Positions 47,631-56,425 of a stretch of 64,000 bases of DNA are shown here, piece after piece. Within the stretch, counting starts at the first letter, position 1; the number at the start of each line of letters is the position of its first letter. Origin of the DNA: Opitutales bacterium (GTDB lineage: Bacteria; Verrucomicrobiota; Verrucomicrobiia; Opitutales; UBA2995); assembly GCA_022824405.1 (NCBI GenBank), contig JAJDZZ010000007.1, forward strand, positions 16,909-80,908. The letters are read 5' to 3'. The translations under genes were made by a program, and so were the position numbers. The notes below the pieces were generated by a model. The model was given only the letters and a program-made list of their open reading frames with translations, had not been told where the DNA came from and searched no databases.

Positions 47631-49340
47631 TTACGCCCTGGCCTCCACGGTTCCGGTTTCAGGTTCAAAGTGCAGGGAGGGTCCTTCGCAAAAGGGGAGG
47701 CTTCGAAAGGCCGAGCCATCCAGGAGCGCTCCGGTCTCGGGCAAGGTGTCGAAGGAAATGCCCTCAAAACATTTCAGCCTGCGGGAGAGAACGGCCCAGA
47801 CCGCCGCGGGGGTCGCCAACCGGCCCTCATCCTTGCCCAGGAGGTTGAGCAACCGGGAAATCGTCACCAGGTCGTCCAACACTCCCGGTGGTCCGGGGAC
47901 GGCTTGGAGAAATTTCTGCAAACGGAACTGCTGGTTGATGAAGGTTCCCGATTTCTCGAAGACGGTGAGGCCGGGTATGACCACCGAGGCGGTCTCCGAG
48001 GCGCCATTGCCGTGGCTACCCAGATAGATCACCTCGACCTTTTCCAACAGGCTCCGGCCAATTCCCGCAGTGGTGAGATCCTCGTTGTGGACCACCACGG
48101 CATCCACCTCGCCCCGATTGATTTTTTCGGCCAGACCGGTCAAGTTGGCCTCGGGCAATGTGTCGATAAATCCCAGGCAAAGCGCTCCTCGAACATTGGG
48201 ATTGGCGTCATTGGATATTAAAAACCCATCCCCTTCCCGGGTCCGGCTCACCAGGCAGTTGAGAACACTTCCCGCCGCGCGACTGAGACAATTGAAGAGA
48301 AAGTGTTCCTCCACGCTGCTCTGACCCGATCCCACGAAAGCGACCTTATCCCCTTGCAGCCGCCGGAGCGCCTCCGACAGAGCATCCTCCGGCCGAACCG
48401 GAAGGCGGTTTACCCGAAAATCGATCAGGCGGTTTTCGTCCTCGATCCTCTTGTAAAGAGCCCGCCCGCTGTCCGACATCCAGGTGTCGTTCACCCCGTC
48501 GTTTCTCCGCGGAGTAATGCGATACACTTTCCCTTCCCTGCTGCCCACCAGGGTATTTACGCCCACACTGCTTTCGGTGCAAATACTGGGAGTTTCCTTG
48601 AGAAACCAGACCCGCATCCTGAAGCGGAAATCCCGGCTGGTCAGGGCCCCGACCGGGCATATGTCGACCGTGTTGAGGGAGTAGTTGTTTTCCAACTGCT
48701 TTCCCGGATAACAGGTCAGGGTCGTATAGGTGCCCCGATCGACAAATCCCAGAACATCGTCCTCCACCACCTCCTGGCAGAAGCGAACGCAACGCGAACA
48801 AAGAATGCAGCGCTCATCGTCCAGCATTACCCTGGGTCCCAGGACAGTGCGTTTCGGCTTTACCACCTTTTTCTCGATAAAACGGCTGTAGCCCCTGCCG
48901 TAGTCCGTGGCGAACTCCTGCAAAAGGCATTCCCCCGCCTGATCGCAAATGGGACAATCGAGGGGGTGATTGATCAACAGGAACTCCAAGACCGCTTCCC
49001 GGCATTCCCTGACCTTGGCCGACTGGGTCCTGACGCGCATACCGGAGGTCAATCGCGTGGCGCATGCAATCACCGGATTTGGAAAATACATGATTTTTGG
49101 GGCGCCGTCCTCATCCAGAACCGGTTTGCCCGTTTCCCTGTCCATGGCCGGCGTACCCAATTCGACCAGGCACATGCGACAGTTGCCCGACACACTCAAT
49201 TTGGGATGATAACAGTAATGGGGAATCTCTTTTCCCATACCTTCCACCAGATCGATCAGGTTCGTTCCGGGTGGGCAACGCACCTTCTCGCCATCGATAA
49301 AAACGTCGATCCGGCCATCGGTTACTTTTCCGGCACTCAT
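47631..49340 (-). CDS. nuoG: Complex I subunit G, short form
   Basis: NuoG carries part of the electron wire between the NADH-oxidising NuoF and the connecting arm. Cluster motifs are visible: the N1b ligands around HYCYHPKLSVSGNCRMC, the HxxxC cluster (HPLDCPICDQAGECLLQ), and CILCSRCVRFCQEV with CPVGAL. The 569 residues are far fewer than the 908 of E. coli NuoG. The C-terminal molybdopterin-like domain is shortened and keeps only pieces such as ANPNVRGALCLGF and FEKSGTFINQQ. Its start overlaps the nuoF stop by 4 nt. Confidence 0.94.
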   Translation of the reverse strand: MSAGKVTDGRIDVFIDGEKVRCPPGTNLIDLVEGMGKEIPHYCYHPKLSVSGNCRMCLVELGTPAMDRETGKPVLDEDGAPKIMYFPNPVIACATRLTSGMRVRTQSAKVRECREAVLEFLLINHPLDCPICDQAGECLLQEFATDYGRGYSRFIEKKVVKPKRTVLGPRVMLDDERCILCSRCVRFCQEVVEDDVLGFVDRGTYTTLTCYPGKQLENNYSLNTVDICPVGALTSRDFRFRMRVWFLKETPSICTESSVGVNTLVGSREGKVYRITPRRNDGVNDTWMSDSGRALYKRIEDENRLIDFRVNRLPVRPEDALSEALRRLQGDKVAFVGSGQSSVEEHFLFNCLSRAAGSVLNCLVSRTREGDGFLISNDANPNVRGALCLGFIDTLPEANLTGLAEKINRGEVDAVVVHNEDLTTAGIGRSLLEKVEVIYLGSHGNGASETASVVIPGLTVFEKSGTFINQQFRLQKFLQAVPGPPGVLDDLVTISRLLNLLGKDEGRLATPAAVWAVLSRRLKCFEGISFDTLPETGALLDGSAFRSLPFCEGPSLHFEPETGTVEARA

Positions 49341-50671
49341 TTCTCAATCAACCTTTCCGAAAACGATTCCACACCGCAAGTGTTTGACCCGGCATTTGCT
49401 TCAAACTGATCCCGAAATTTATCGATGTAACTTCGCACCGGCCAGGTAATGGAATAGCCCATCGGACAAACGGTGCGGCCTCCGATGTTTCCGGCCAAGT
49501 CGTAGAGCAGGGCGACGTCCTCTTCCCTGGCTCCGCCCGAGCACATCCGCGCAAGAATGTTCCGGGCCCAATATGAGCCCTCCCGGCAAGGGGTGCACTG
49601 TCCGCAGGTCTCGTGAGCAAAAAATGCAATGATATTGGCCAGGGCTTCGATAATATTTACCGAGTCATCCAGCACAATCATTCCAGCCGATCCCGACATG
49701 GAACCGGCCGCCTGAATCCCGTCGAAGTCGATTATGATATCTTCGAAGCCAATGGCGCGGCCATCGCGGTTCCTGAAGTTGTCGTCGACTTTGAGAATTT
49801 TCATCGAAGCCCCTCCGGGGATGATCCCGGTGAACTTCCGGCCGGGTAGCGGCCCGCCGCATAGATCGTAGAGCAGCTCCTTCATGGTGAGGGTCTCTAT
49901 TTCAAAATAACCCGGGTTTTGCACCATTCCGCTGACACACCAGATTCGCGTGCCGGTATTGCCGTGGCGACCGATCCGGGCATAGGCCTCTCCTCCCAGA
50001 CGGACGATATGAACGATGTTACAAAGGGTCTCCACGTTGTTGACGATGGTGGGGCACTGATAGAGACCCAGCACCGCCGGAAAATAGGGGGGCTTGATGC
50101 GGGGATAGGGGCGTTTGCCTTCCATCGATTCGATCAACCCGGTTTCTTCCCCGCAAATGTAGGCTCCGGCCCCCCTGTGGACCACAATGTCGCAGGAAAA
50201 TCCACTGTGGCAAATGTTCTCACCGACAAATCCCATGGACCGGGCCTCCTCGATGGCTCCTTGCAAAATCTTGGCCCCCAATGGCATCTCCTCGCGAATA
50301 TAGATAAAAGCCTGGACCACGTCGTTGGCGTAAGCCGCGATCATCATTCCTTCAATGACCTGATGGGGGTCCTTATGCACCAGTTGCCGGTCTTTGAAGG
50401 TTCCCGGCTCGGATTCGTCGCAATTGCAAATCAGGTAAATCGGCTTTCCGCTTTTCCGGTCCACCAGGCTCCATTTGAGCCCGCAGGAGAATCCCGCGCC
50501 ACCCCGCCCGCGAAGCCCGGACCTCAGGACCTCCTGCCTCAAATCCTCCGGCTTTTGCTTCAGGGCTTTTTTCAGCCCCTCGTAACCGCCCTGGGCCAGG
50601 TAATTTAAAATACCGGGAGAGTAATAAGCTTCATCCGCGTGTTGCAGAAGGATTTTTCTTTCCGCCGCCAT
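49337..50671 (-). CDS. nuoF: Complex I subunit F (NADH-binding)
   Basis: This subunit binds NADH, FMN and cluster N3. Visible motifs are GRGGAGFSCGLKW (FMN/NADH), CNCDESEPGTFKDR and CGQCTPCREG (N3). The 444 residues are normal. It is the only nuoF in the window, so it is the NADH entry point for at least the promoter-proximal complex. Confidence 0.97.
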   Translation of the reverse strand: MAAERKILLQHADEAYYSPGILNYLAQGGYEGLKKALKQKPEDLRQEVLRSGLRGRGGAGFSCGLKWSLVDRKSGKPIYLICNCDESEPGTFKDRQLVHKDPHQVIEGMMIAAYANDVVQAFIYIREEMPLGAKILQGAIEEARSMGFVGENICHSGFSCDIVVHRGAGAYICGEETGLIESMEGKRPYPRIKPPYFPAVLGLYQCPTIVNNVETLCNIVHIVRLGGEAYARIGRHGNTGTRIWCVSGMVQNPGYFEIETLTMKELLYDLCGGPLPGRKFTGIIPGGASMKILKVDDNFRNRDGRAIGFEDIIIDFDGIQAAGSMSGSAGMIVLDDSVNIIEALANIIAFFAHETCGQCTPCREGSYWARNILARMCSGGAREEDVALLYDLAGNIGGRTVCPMGYSITWPVRSYIDKFRDQFEANAGSNTCGVESFSERLIEK

Positions 50672-50683
50672 ATATCTGTCTTT

Positions 50684-51184
50684 CTAAAGGGCCGACGCCC
50701 CCTCCGCGGACCGATCCCGAACGGTGTCGACCAAGGTCTGCAACGACCCCGGGAGGTTCAGGTTCTCGTACAGGTCTTCGTCCACCAATGCCACCGGACC
50801 GGTAGCACAGGCGGCCAGGCATTCCGCATACTCCAGCGTCAGCGTCCCGTCACCCTTGCTCTGCCCCATTTTGCAATTCAGGGCTGCTTCCAACCGATCC
50901 CCCACCCTGTAAGCGCCCATCAAGGCGCAAGGCAGCGTGCGGCAAAGGCGAACGTGCGTTTTGCCCAGTTTCTCCCGCCGGTAGTGAGGATAAAAGGTTA
51001 CCAGTTCCAAAACCTTGATCGGTTGGATCTCCAGTTTGTCAGCCACCCATTCGATCGCTTCATCGGACAGGAAACCGCGCTCCTCCTGGATGAGGTGCAA
51101 CAGGGTCATGACCGCGCTTTGCTTCCGCGGATAATTCGCAATCGCCGTCTCGATGCCTTGGAGGGTGTTGGGTGACAACTTCAT
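50684..51184 (-). CDS. nuoE: Complex I subunit E
   Basis: The 24-kDa-type subunit holds the [2Fe-2S] cluster N1a. The four cysteines are in CRTLPC (C-x4-C) and CLAAC (C-x3-C). I use ATG at 51184 (MKLSPNTLQGIETAI), which follows the nuoD stop by 20 nt; an earlier start would overlap nuoD and add unrelated residues. 166 residues is normal. Confidence 0.95.
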   Translation of the reverse strand: MKLSPNTLQGIETAIANYPRKQSAVMTLLHLIQEERGFLSDEAIEWVADKLEIQPIKVLELVTFYPHYRREKLGKTHVRLCRTLPCALMGAYRVGDRLEAALNCKMGQSKGDGTLTLEYAECLAACATGPVALVDEDLYENLNLPGSLQTLVDTVRDRSAEGASAL

Positions 51185-51204
51185 ACTGGCCTCGCCTATA
51201 CTCC

Positions 51205-52440
51205 TTACCGGTCGCATTCACCCATGACAAAATCCAGGCTTCCCAGTATGACGACCACATCGGATAACATGGCTCCCAGGCAAACCTTGGGCAGGATGCT
51301 CAGGTTGCAGAAGGAAGGACCGCGAATTTTGAGGCGGTAGGGGACGCCGCCGCCTTTGGAATGTATAAAAAACCCCAGGGCGCCCTTCGGATTTTCCGCT
51401 TCAAAGTATACTTCCCCGGGCGGAATTTGCGGGCCCTGTGTCGTTATCATGAAATTTTGGATCAGCTCCTCCATCCGGGTCATGACCCGGTCCTTGGGCG
51501 GAGGGAAAATGCGCTTGGCTTCCTCGGCATAATACGGACCATCCGGCATTTTCTCAATGACCTGCCGCACGATACCGGCGCTCTGCCGAATTTCTTCCAT
51601 GCGCACCCTGTAACGATCGTAGCAGTCCCCCACTTCACCCACCGGAAGGTCGAAATCATAATTCCGGTATCCGCAATAGGGCCTGTCTTTGCGCAAATCC
51701 GAGGGCACGCCTGAGGCGCGCAAATTCGGCCCGGTCAAGCCATAGGCCAATGCATCCTCGGCAGAGATGACCCCTACCTCCCGGGTGCGGTCGACAAAGA
51801 TGCGATTGCGGGTGAGCAGGGCATCCACCTCGTCGACCTGGGGAATCAGATTTGCTATGAACCGGTTTACTTCACCCAGCCAACCCTCGGGCAGGTCTCG
51901 GGCCAATCCGCCGATTCGGGTAAAACTCGTAGTCAGCCGGGCGCCGGTCAGCTTCTCGAACAAAGTGTAGAGTTTTTCCCTCTCGGTAAACGTATACATG
52001 AAAACGCTGAGAGCTCCCGTGTCCATGGCATAAACCCCCAACCCCAACAGGTGGGCGGATATGCGAGCCAACTCGCAGAGGATTACCCGGATGGCCTGGC
52101 AACGCGGGGGAACCTCCAGATGGGCCAGTTTTTCCACCGCCAGGGCGAAGGCCACGTTGTTGGCCAGAGGGGCCAGATAATCCAATCGGTCCGTATAGGG
52201 AATAAACTGGTTGTAGGTCATGTTCTCGGCGATCTTTTCATCCCCGCGATGAAGATACCCCAGATCCGGATCGCACTTGGTGACGACTTCGCCATCCAAT
52301 TCCAGCCTCAGCCGCAGCACCCCATGGGTACTGGGATGGGAAGGCCCCATGTTCAGGCTCATCTTCTCCGGACCCAAATCCTTCTCGAAATCTGATGTGC
52401 GGCTGCGGACGTCGCCCACCGAAATTTGGTGGGTTGCCAT
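51205..52440 (-). CDS. nuoD: Complex I subunit D (promoter-proximal cluster)
   Basis: The 411-residue quinone-site subunit has MGPSHPSTHG with the conserved histidine, YLHRGDEKIAENMTYNQ, and YTDRLDYL. It ends GSLDFVMGECDR. It is clearly distinct from the distal-cluster nuoD. Confidence 0.96.
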   Translation of the reverse strand: MATHQISVGDVRSRTSDFEKDLGPEKMSLNMGPSHPSTHGVLRLRLELDGEVVTKCDPDLGYLHRGDEKIAENMTYNQFIPYTDRLDYLAPLANNVAFALAVEKLAHLEVPPRCQAIRVILCELARISAHLLGLGVYAMDTGALSVFMYTFTEREKLYTLFEKLTGARLTTSFTRIGGLARDLPEGWLGEVNRFIANLIPQVDEVDALLTRNRIFVDRTREVGVISAEDALAYGLTGPNLRASGVPSDLRKDRPYCGYRNYDFDLPVGEVGDCYDRYRVRMEEIRQSAGIVRQVIEKMPDGPYYAEEAKRIFPPPKDRVMTRMEELIQNFMITTQGPQIPPGEVYFEAENPKGALGFFIHSKGGGVPYRLKIRGPSFCNLSILPKVCLGAMLSDVVVILGSLDFVMGECDR

Positions 52441-52442
52441 GG

Positions 52443-53057
52443 CTATTGGGGCTTCTCCTTGCTTTCGTTCCAGCTCTCGTCCGCGCCACGAGGTTCGCTT
52501 CTGCTCATGATGCCCCTTTCCTGGCTGGCGGCAAAAGGCCCTCCCTCCATGGGAGCGGGAATTACGCGGGTCCCGCTTTCCCGACGGATCTCTTCATCGG
52601 GCAATTCGGTATCGTGCCCGGCCAGGGGAAATTCCTTGCGCAGAGGATGCCAATCATACCCCTCCCACATCAGAATCCGGCGCAGATCCGGATGATTTTC
52701 AAACTCGACCCCGAACATGTCATAGGCCTCGCGTTCGTGCCAATCCGCCGCCGGCCACAGTCCCGTCAAGGATGGCGCCCTGGGATGCTCATCGTCTTGC
52801 AGTGGGACGACGACGCGCAAGTAACGGTGATCGATTGAAGAATAGAAATGATAAACGGCGCTGAAACGGGGAGATGACCTGAACCAATCGATGCAAGTGA
52901 TATCCGATAACAGGTCGAAGCCTTCCCGTTCCTTCAAGGCGCCGGCCAGTTCGAGCAAATTTTCCACCGGGCAATTGACCGCGGGATGGTCGGAGCTGGA
53001 GCGAGGGGTGAGAAAGGGATAGGAGCCGGTAAGTTGAGATAATTTGAGGTCTTCCAT
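52443..53057 (-). CDS. nuoC: Complex I subunit C (promoter-proximal cluster)
   Basis: The peripheral-arm subunit has the block [27 protein letters not shown] (split around residue 130). Start chosen at ATG 53057 (MEDLKLSQLTGSYPF), 10 nt after nuoB ends, giving 204 residues. A C-terminal tail of about 40 residues rich in charged and polar amino acids follows the core. Confidence 0.93.
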   Translation of the reverse strand: MEDLKLSQLTGSYPFLTPRSSSDHPAVNCPVENLLELAGALKEREGFDLLSDITCIDWFRSSPRFSAVYHFYSSIDHRYLRVVVPLQDDEHPRAPSLTGLWPAADWHEREAYDMFGVEFENHPDLRRILMWEGYDWHPLRKEFPLAGHDTELPDEEIRRESGTRVIPAPMEGGPFAASQERGIMSRSEPRGADESWNESKEKPQ

Positions 53058-53067
53058 GGGAATCGGA

Positions 53068-53577
53068 TCAGGCGGGAACCAGATTTTTGGCGGAAGGTTC
53101 AGCAGCGATTTTGCGTTGAAGTTGAATAAAGGCATCCAACAGGGCTTCGGGTCGTGGCGGGCAACCGCTCACGTAGACATCTACCGGCAGGATACGGTCC
53201 ACCCCCTGCATGGTGGCATAGCTCCGATACATTCCACCGGTGGAGGCACAAGCCCCCATGGCAATCACCCACTTGGGTTCGGCCATCTGGTCGTAAATCC
53301 GCCGAACCGCGGGAGCCATTTTATACGTCACGGTACCGGCCACGATCATGCAGTCCGATTGCCGGGGAGAAAAGCGCATCACTTCGGAACCGAATCGACC
53401 GATGTCGAAGCGCGACGCGCCCACCGCCATCAGTTCGATTCCGCAACAGGCCAAACCCATGGGCATGGGCCAAATGGAATGGCCTCGCACCCAGTTGATG
53501 GCAGCATCGAGGCGACTGGTGACAACCCCTCCTTCCACCCTGGAATCGTAGCCGATTTCATCTCCCGGTATAGTCAT
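53068..53577 (-). CDS. nuoB: Complex I subunit B (promoter-proximal cluster), first gene of the run
   Basis: The 169-residue N2-cluster subunit has [15 protein letters not shown] and SGCPPRPE. It is the first gene of the 25-gene run. In most clusters nuoA precedes nuoB, but here only a 220-nt noncoding gap lies upstream before modC. That gap is too short for nuoA and shows no NuoA motif. Confidence 0.96.
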   Translation of the reverse strand: MTIPGDEIGYDSRVEGGVVTSRLDAAINWVRGHSIWPMPMGLACCGIELMAVGASRFDIGRFGSEVMRFSPRQSDCMIVAGTVTYKMAPAVRRIYDQMAEPKWVIAMGACASTGGMYRSYATMQGVDRILPVDVYVSGCPPRPEALLDAFIQLQRKIAAEPSAKNLVPA

Positions 53578-53653
53578 GGTAACAGATGGCTAACTTAGAA
53601 GGGGGTTCGGAAACCGTTCAAGAAAAATACAATACACATTTCAACCTGAATGG

Positions 53654-53667
53654 CGCTTATTTAAGCG
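53654..53667. promoter_or_regulatory. Palindrome upstream of the nuo run (candidate operator)
   Basis: CGCTTA-TT-TAAGCG is a perfect 6-bp inverted repeat 77-90 nt upstream of nuoB, in the AT-rich part of the gap. It could be an operator for the complex I run. On the plus strand it is followed by ATTTTT, so it could also be a weak terminator, though no plus-strand gene needs one. Confidence 0.3.
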
Positions 53668-53709
53668 ATTTTTGGAATGTTCTTTCATTAGCTTTCCCAC
53701 ATCCGCCAT

Positions 53710-53766
53710 GGGGTCAGTCATGGATTTTCAACATGAGGACATGTCAAAAATCAAGGAGCTGACCCC
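53710..53766. repeat. REP-like GGGGTCAG palindrome, copy 1
   Basis: The element begins GGGGTCAG and ends CTGACCCC; between them TTTTCAACATG and CATGTCAAAAATC face each other, giving one long imperfect hairpin of 57 nt. A second copy lies at 61654-61709. Such palindromes resemble the REP elements moved by single-strand (Y1, RAYT-type) transposases. It sits between modC and the start of the complex I run. Confidence 0.8.
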
Positions 53767-53797
53767 GACTGGCTTCCCGGTTCCGGTTCAATCTCTT

Positions 53798-54865
53798 TCA
53801 CTTTAGCAAGGCCACGCTCTTTACCTGGGCAAACACCCTTTTTCCCGGTTCCAAGCACAGGTCGCTGGCCGACTTGGCTGTAATGCAACTCAAAAGGAAG
53901 CCATCCCCCACCCGCAAACGAACGAACACCAGGGCTCTGCCTTCCGGGCGCATCGCGTCGACGGTGGCGGGAAATATATTCAATATGCTGGTTTCAGCCG
54001 GAGGGGCCAGGGTCAGGCTCACGTCCCGAGCCGCCACCCTCAATCGAATGGAACGACCCTGTGGAATATCGGTCCCGACTATGGTAAATCTCCCCACCGC
54101 TGAATCCACCTGGGTTAAATGATGGTTCTTCTCAAACCCGGCCACCTCCCCCTCGATCAGCGCTTCCGCCTCATCCCCCTGGGCCAGGGGAAGGTCCAAC
54201 CGGGTCATGAGCCGGCCAATCTTTCCCGACGCTTCGACCCGACCTTCCTTCAACAACACTAAGTGGTCGGCCAATCGGGCCACCTCCTCCGAGGAATGGC
54301 TGACGTATATGACAGGGATATCCAGTTCGTCGTGAAGGGACTCGAGGTAGGGAATAATCTCAATTTTGCGGCGGCGGTCCAAGGAGGAAAGGGGTTCGTC
54401 CATGAGCAAAAGTCGGGGACTGGCGGCCAGGGCCCGGGCTATGGCTACCCGCTGACTTTCACCGCCGGATAAGGAGTCGGGCCTTCTCTCGAGCAATCCC
54501 CCGATGCCCAGAAGATCAATCCACTTCCCCAATGAAACCCGAGGGTTGGTTTGCCCCATCCGCTTCCGTCCGTATTCCAGGTTTCCCCGCACGTCGAGAT
54601 GCCCGAACAAACTGGGCTCCTGAAAAACAAAACCAAGGGCCCGTCGGTGGGTGGGGACAAATCGAGACCCATCTTGCCACACCTCATCGCCCACCTTGAG
54701 GAATCCCTCTTTGGGACGATCCAATCCGGCGACGGCCCGCAACAGGGTTGTTTTTCCACTGCCGGATGGACCGAAAATCCCCGTCACTCCCCGTTGGGGA
54801 ATCTTCAAATCGACGGCCAATCCGAACCCGCCAAGCCGCACCTGAAAGCGAGCCTCGATACTCAT
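53798..54865 (-). CDS. modC: Molybdate ABC transporter ATPase ModC
   Basis: This 355-residue ATPase drives molybdate import. It has Walker A GPSGSGKTT (about 32-40), signature LSGGESQRVAIARAL, Walker B LLLMDEPLSSLD and a C-terminal TOBE/Mop-like domain (about 285-352) found in ModC. It overlaps modB by 4 nt. Molybdate supply would serve molybdoenzymes not seen in this window. Confidence 0.95.
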   Translation of the reverse strand: MSIEARFQVRLGGFGLAVDLKIPQRGVTGIFGPSGSGKTTLLRAVAGLDRPKEGFLKVGDEVWQDGSRFVPTHRRALGFVFQEPSLFGHLDVRGNLEYGRKRMGQTNPRVSLGKWIDLLGIGGLLERRPDSLSGGESQRVAIARALAASPRLLLMDEPLSSLDRRRKIEIIPYLESLHDELDIPVIYVSHSSEEVARLADHLVLLKEGRVEASGKIGRLMTRLDLPLAQGDEAEALIEGEVAGFEKNHHLTQVDSAVGRFTIVGTDIPQGRSIRLRVAARDVSLTLAPPAETSILNIFPATVDAMRPEGRALVFVRLRVGDGFLLSCITAKSASDLCLEPGKRVFAQVKSVALLK

Positions 54866-55542
54866 GGCTGAACCCTTCGAAAGCGCCGGTTTAATGCGTA
54901 GACCGCTACCAGCAGGGCAAAGGAAATCACAAGAAGGATGGCGGACAAAGCATAAGCCTGACCGTATTCCAGCGCCTCGACGTGATCGTAGAGAGCTATG
55001 GAAACGACCTGGGTCTTCCCGGGGATGTTTCCCCCGATCATCAACACGACCCCGAATTCACCTACGGTGTGGGCAAATCCCAAAACAGCCGCGGTGAAAA
55101 ATCCCGGTTTGGCCAGGGGAAGGGCCACGGTGAAAAACCGGTCCAGAGGGGAGGCCCCCAAAGTTGCGGCAACTTCCAGTGGTCGTCGCCCTATGGCGCT
55201 AAAGGCATTCTGAAGAGGCTGCACTACGAAAGGCATGGAATAAATGACCGAACCGATGACCAAGCCCGTGAAGGTAAAGGCCAGCGATCTTCCCCCCAGC
55301 CATTCCATGAGGGAGCCGAGGGGCCCCCGCGAACCCAGGACCACCAGAAGGTAGAAACCCAAAACCGTGGGTGGCAGGACCAATGGCAACGCAACAACCG
55401 CCTCGAGCAAAAACTTGTAGCGCCACCGCGTCCTCCCCAACCACCAAGCCAGGGGGGTGCCCGTCACCAACAGAATCAGGGTGGAGACGAGGGCCAACCT
55501 GAAGGTAAGGCCCAGGGCGGTAAGATCGGATGCGCTCAACAT
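54862..55542 (-). CDS. modB: Molybdate ABC transporter permease ModB
   Basis: This inner-membrane permease has about five to six helices. The coupling motif is seen in EVAATLGASPLDRFFTVALPLAKPG. The start is ATG at 55542, overlapping the modA stop (TAATG); an earlier in-frame start at 55575 would overlap modA further and lacks similarity. 226 residues is normal. Confidence 0.95.
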   Translation of the reverse strand: MLSASDLTALGLTFRLALVSTLILLVTGTPLAWWLGRTRWRYKFLLEAVVALPLVLPPTVLGFYLLVVLGSRGPLGSLMEWLGGRSLAFTFTGLVIGSVIYSMPFVVQPLQNAFSAIGRRPLEVAATLGASPLDRFFTVALPLAKPGFFTAAVLGFAHTVGEFGVVLMIGGNIPGKTQVVSIALYDHVEALEYGQAYALSAILLVISFALLVAVYALNRRFRRVQP

Positions 55543-56309
55543 TAGGGATCCGGCGCATCGTATCCGTGGGAGCATATGATCTTCAATCCTGTTTCGCTGC
55601 GGATAAATGCCAAAAATTCACGCCCCGACACTTTTTCCTTCAATAATGCGGCCTGTTGCAAAATGGGCGCATACAGCCGGTCGGGCGCTTCCCAATGCGA
55701 ACCCTTCGAGGCGACGCCCAAATCGTGCAATTGGGATCGGGCCACGAATCCCAACTCGGCGTTTCCGCTTTTGACGTATTGGAAAGCCTGACCGACGTTC
55801 TCCCCGCGCACGATGCGGCCGGTTAATTCGGCCCACAGATCCATCGCTTGCAAAATCTCCCGGGCAGCTCGCCCATAGGGAGCGTGCCGGGGATTGGCCA
55901 TGGCCAAAAAGCGAAAGTTCCCGTTCTTTAGGACCGCCCCCTCTCCGTCGAGGTAACCGGCTCGGGGGCTCCACAATACCAGCTTTCCCACGGCATAGGT
56001 AAATCGGCTTCCAGGCAGGACCATCCCCCTCTTTTCCAGTTCCTCGGGTCGACGAACATCGGCTGCCAAAAAAACATCGTAGGGCGCTCCCTGCATGATT
56101 TGCGCGAAATGCTTTCCGGTGGACCCCGGGATTACCCGGACCCGATGGCCCGAAACCGCCTCAAATTCCACTGCGATCGCAGCCATGGCCTTGCTGAAAT
56201 TACTCGCCACCGCCACCTGTAATTCCTCCGCGTTGGCCCGCGCCGGAATCAGGCAAAAAATCACCGCGATCCAACGCGCCTTTTCTCCCCTATTCCACCA
56301 TTCCATCAT
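55542..56309 (-). CDS. modA: Molybdate-binding periplasmic protein ModA
   Basis: This periplasmic binding protein captures molybdate for ModBC. A signal peptide (WIAVIFCLIPARANA) is followed by the mature start EELQVAVASNF. Family blocks include GSTGKHFAQIMQGAPYDVFLAAD and GNAELGFVARSQ. The start is the double ATG at 56309/56306, preceded 8 nt upstream by GGAGG. That ribosome-binding site is part of an AATTAGG/CAAAGG repeat tract, and the open frame reaching 56384 is repeat translation. Confidence 0.94.
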   Translation of the reverse strand: MMEWWNRGEKARWIAVIFCLIPARANAEELQVAVASNFSKAMAAIAVEFEAVSGHRVRVIPGSTGKHFAQIMQGAPYDVFLAADVRRPEELEKRGMVLPGSRFTYAVGKLVLWSPRAGYLDGEGAVLKNGNFRFLAMANPRHAPYGRAAREILQAMDLWAELTGRIVRGENVGQAFQYVKSGNAELGFVARSQLHDLGVASKGSHWEAPDRLYAPILQQAALLKEKVSGREFLAFIRSETGLKIICSHGYDAPDP

Positions 56310-56425
56310 TCCTAATTCCTCCTTTGCGCCTCTCCCCCTTTGTGCCTCTGTGCCTTTGTGCCATCTCGCCTTGGCGAGATCCAATTCCTAATTCCTCATT
56401 CCTAATTGGCGCCGCAGGCGCCTTG
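56310..56425. repeat. Repeat mosaic between ptsI and modA
   Basis: Going leftward from ptsI this 116-nt gap holds the GGCGCC palindrome (56408-56422), an AATTAGGAATGAGGAATTAGG run, the inverted repeat ATCTCGCC-TT-GGCGAGAT (56363-56380) and a CACAAAGGCACAGAGGCACAAAGG run. All are short repeat types seen in other gaps of the window. It also carries the modA ribosome-binding site. Confidence 0.75.
56408..56422. repeat. GGCGCC-N3-GGCGCC palindrome at the ptsI stop
   Basis: GGCGCC GCA GGCGCC begins 3 nt beyond the ptsI TAG in the direction of transcription. It is followed on that strand by AATTAGGAATGAGG. It is one of four stop-codon palindromes in the window. Confidence 0.75.

Noticed and set aside
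48303..49409. Plus-strand frame of 368 codons opposite nuoG
   Set aside because: Antisense to a gene whose iron-sulfur motifs are all intact; no motif of its own.
53578..53797. Possible missing nuoA upstream of nuoB
   Set aside because: The 220-nt gap is too short for the roughly 120-codon gene and shows no YECG or FDIEA motif in any frame.
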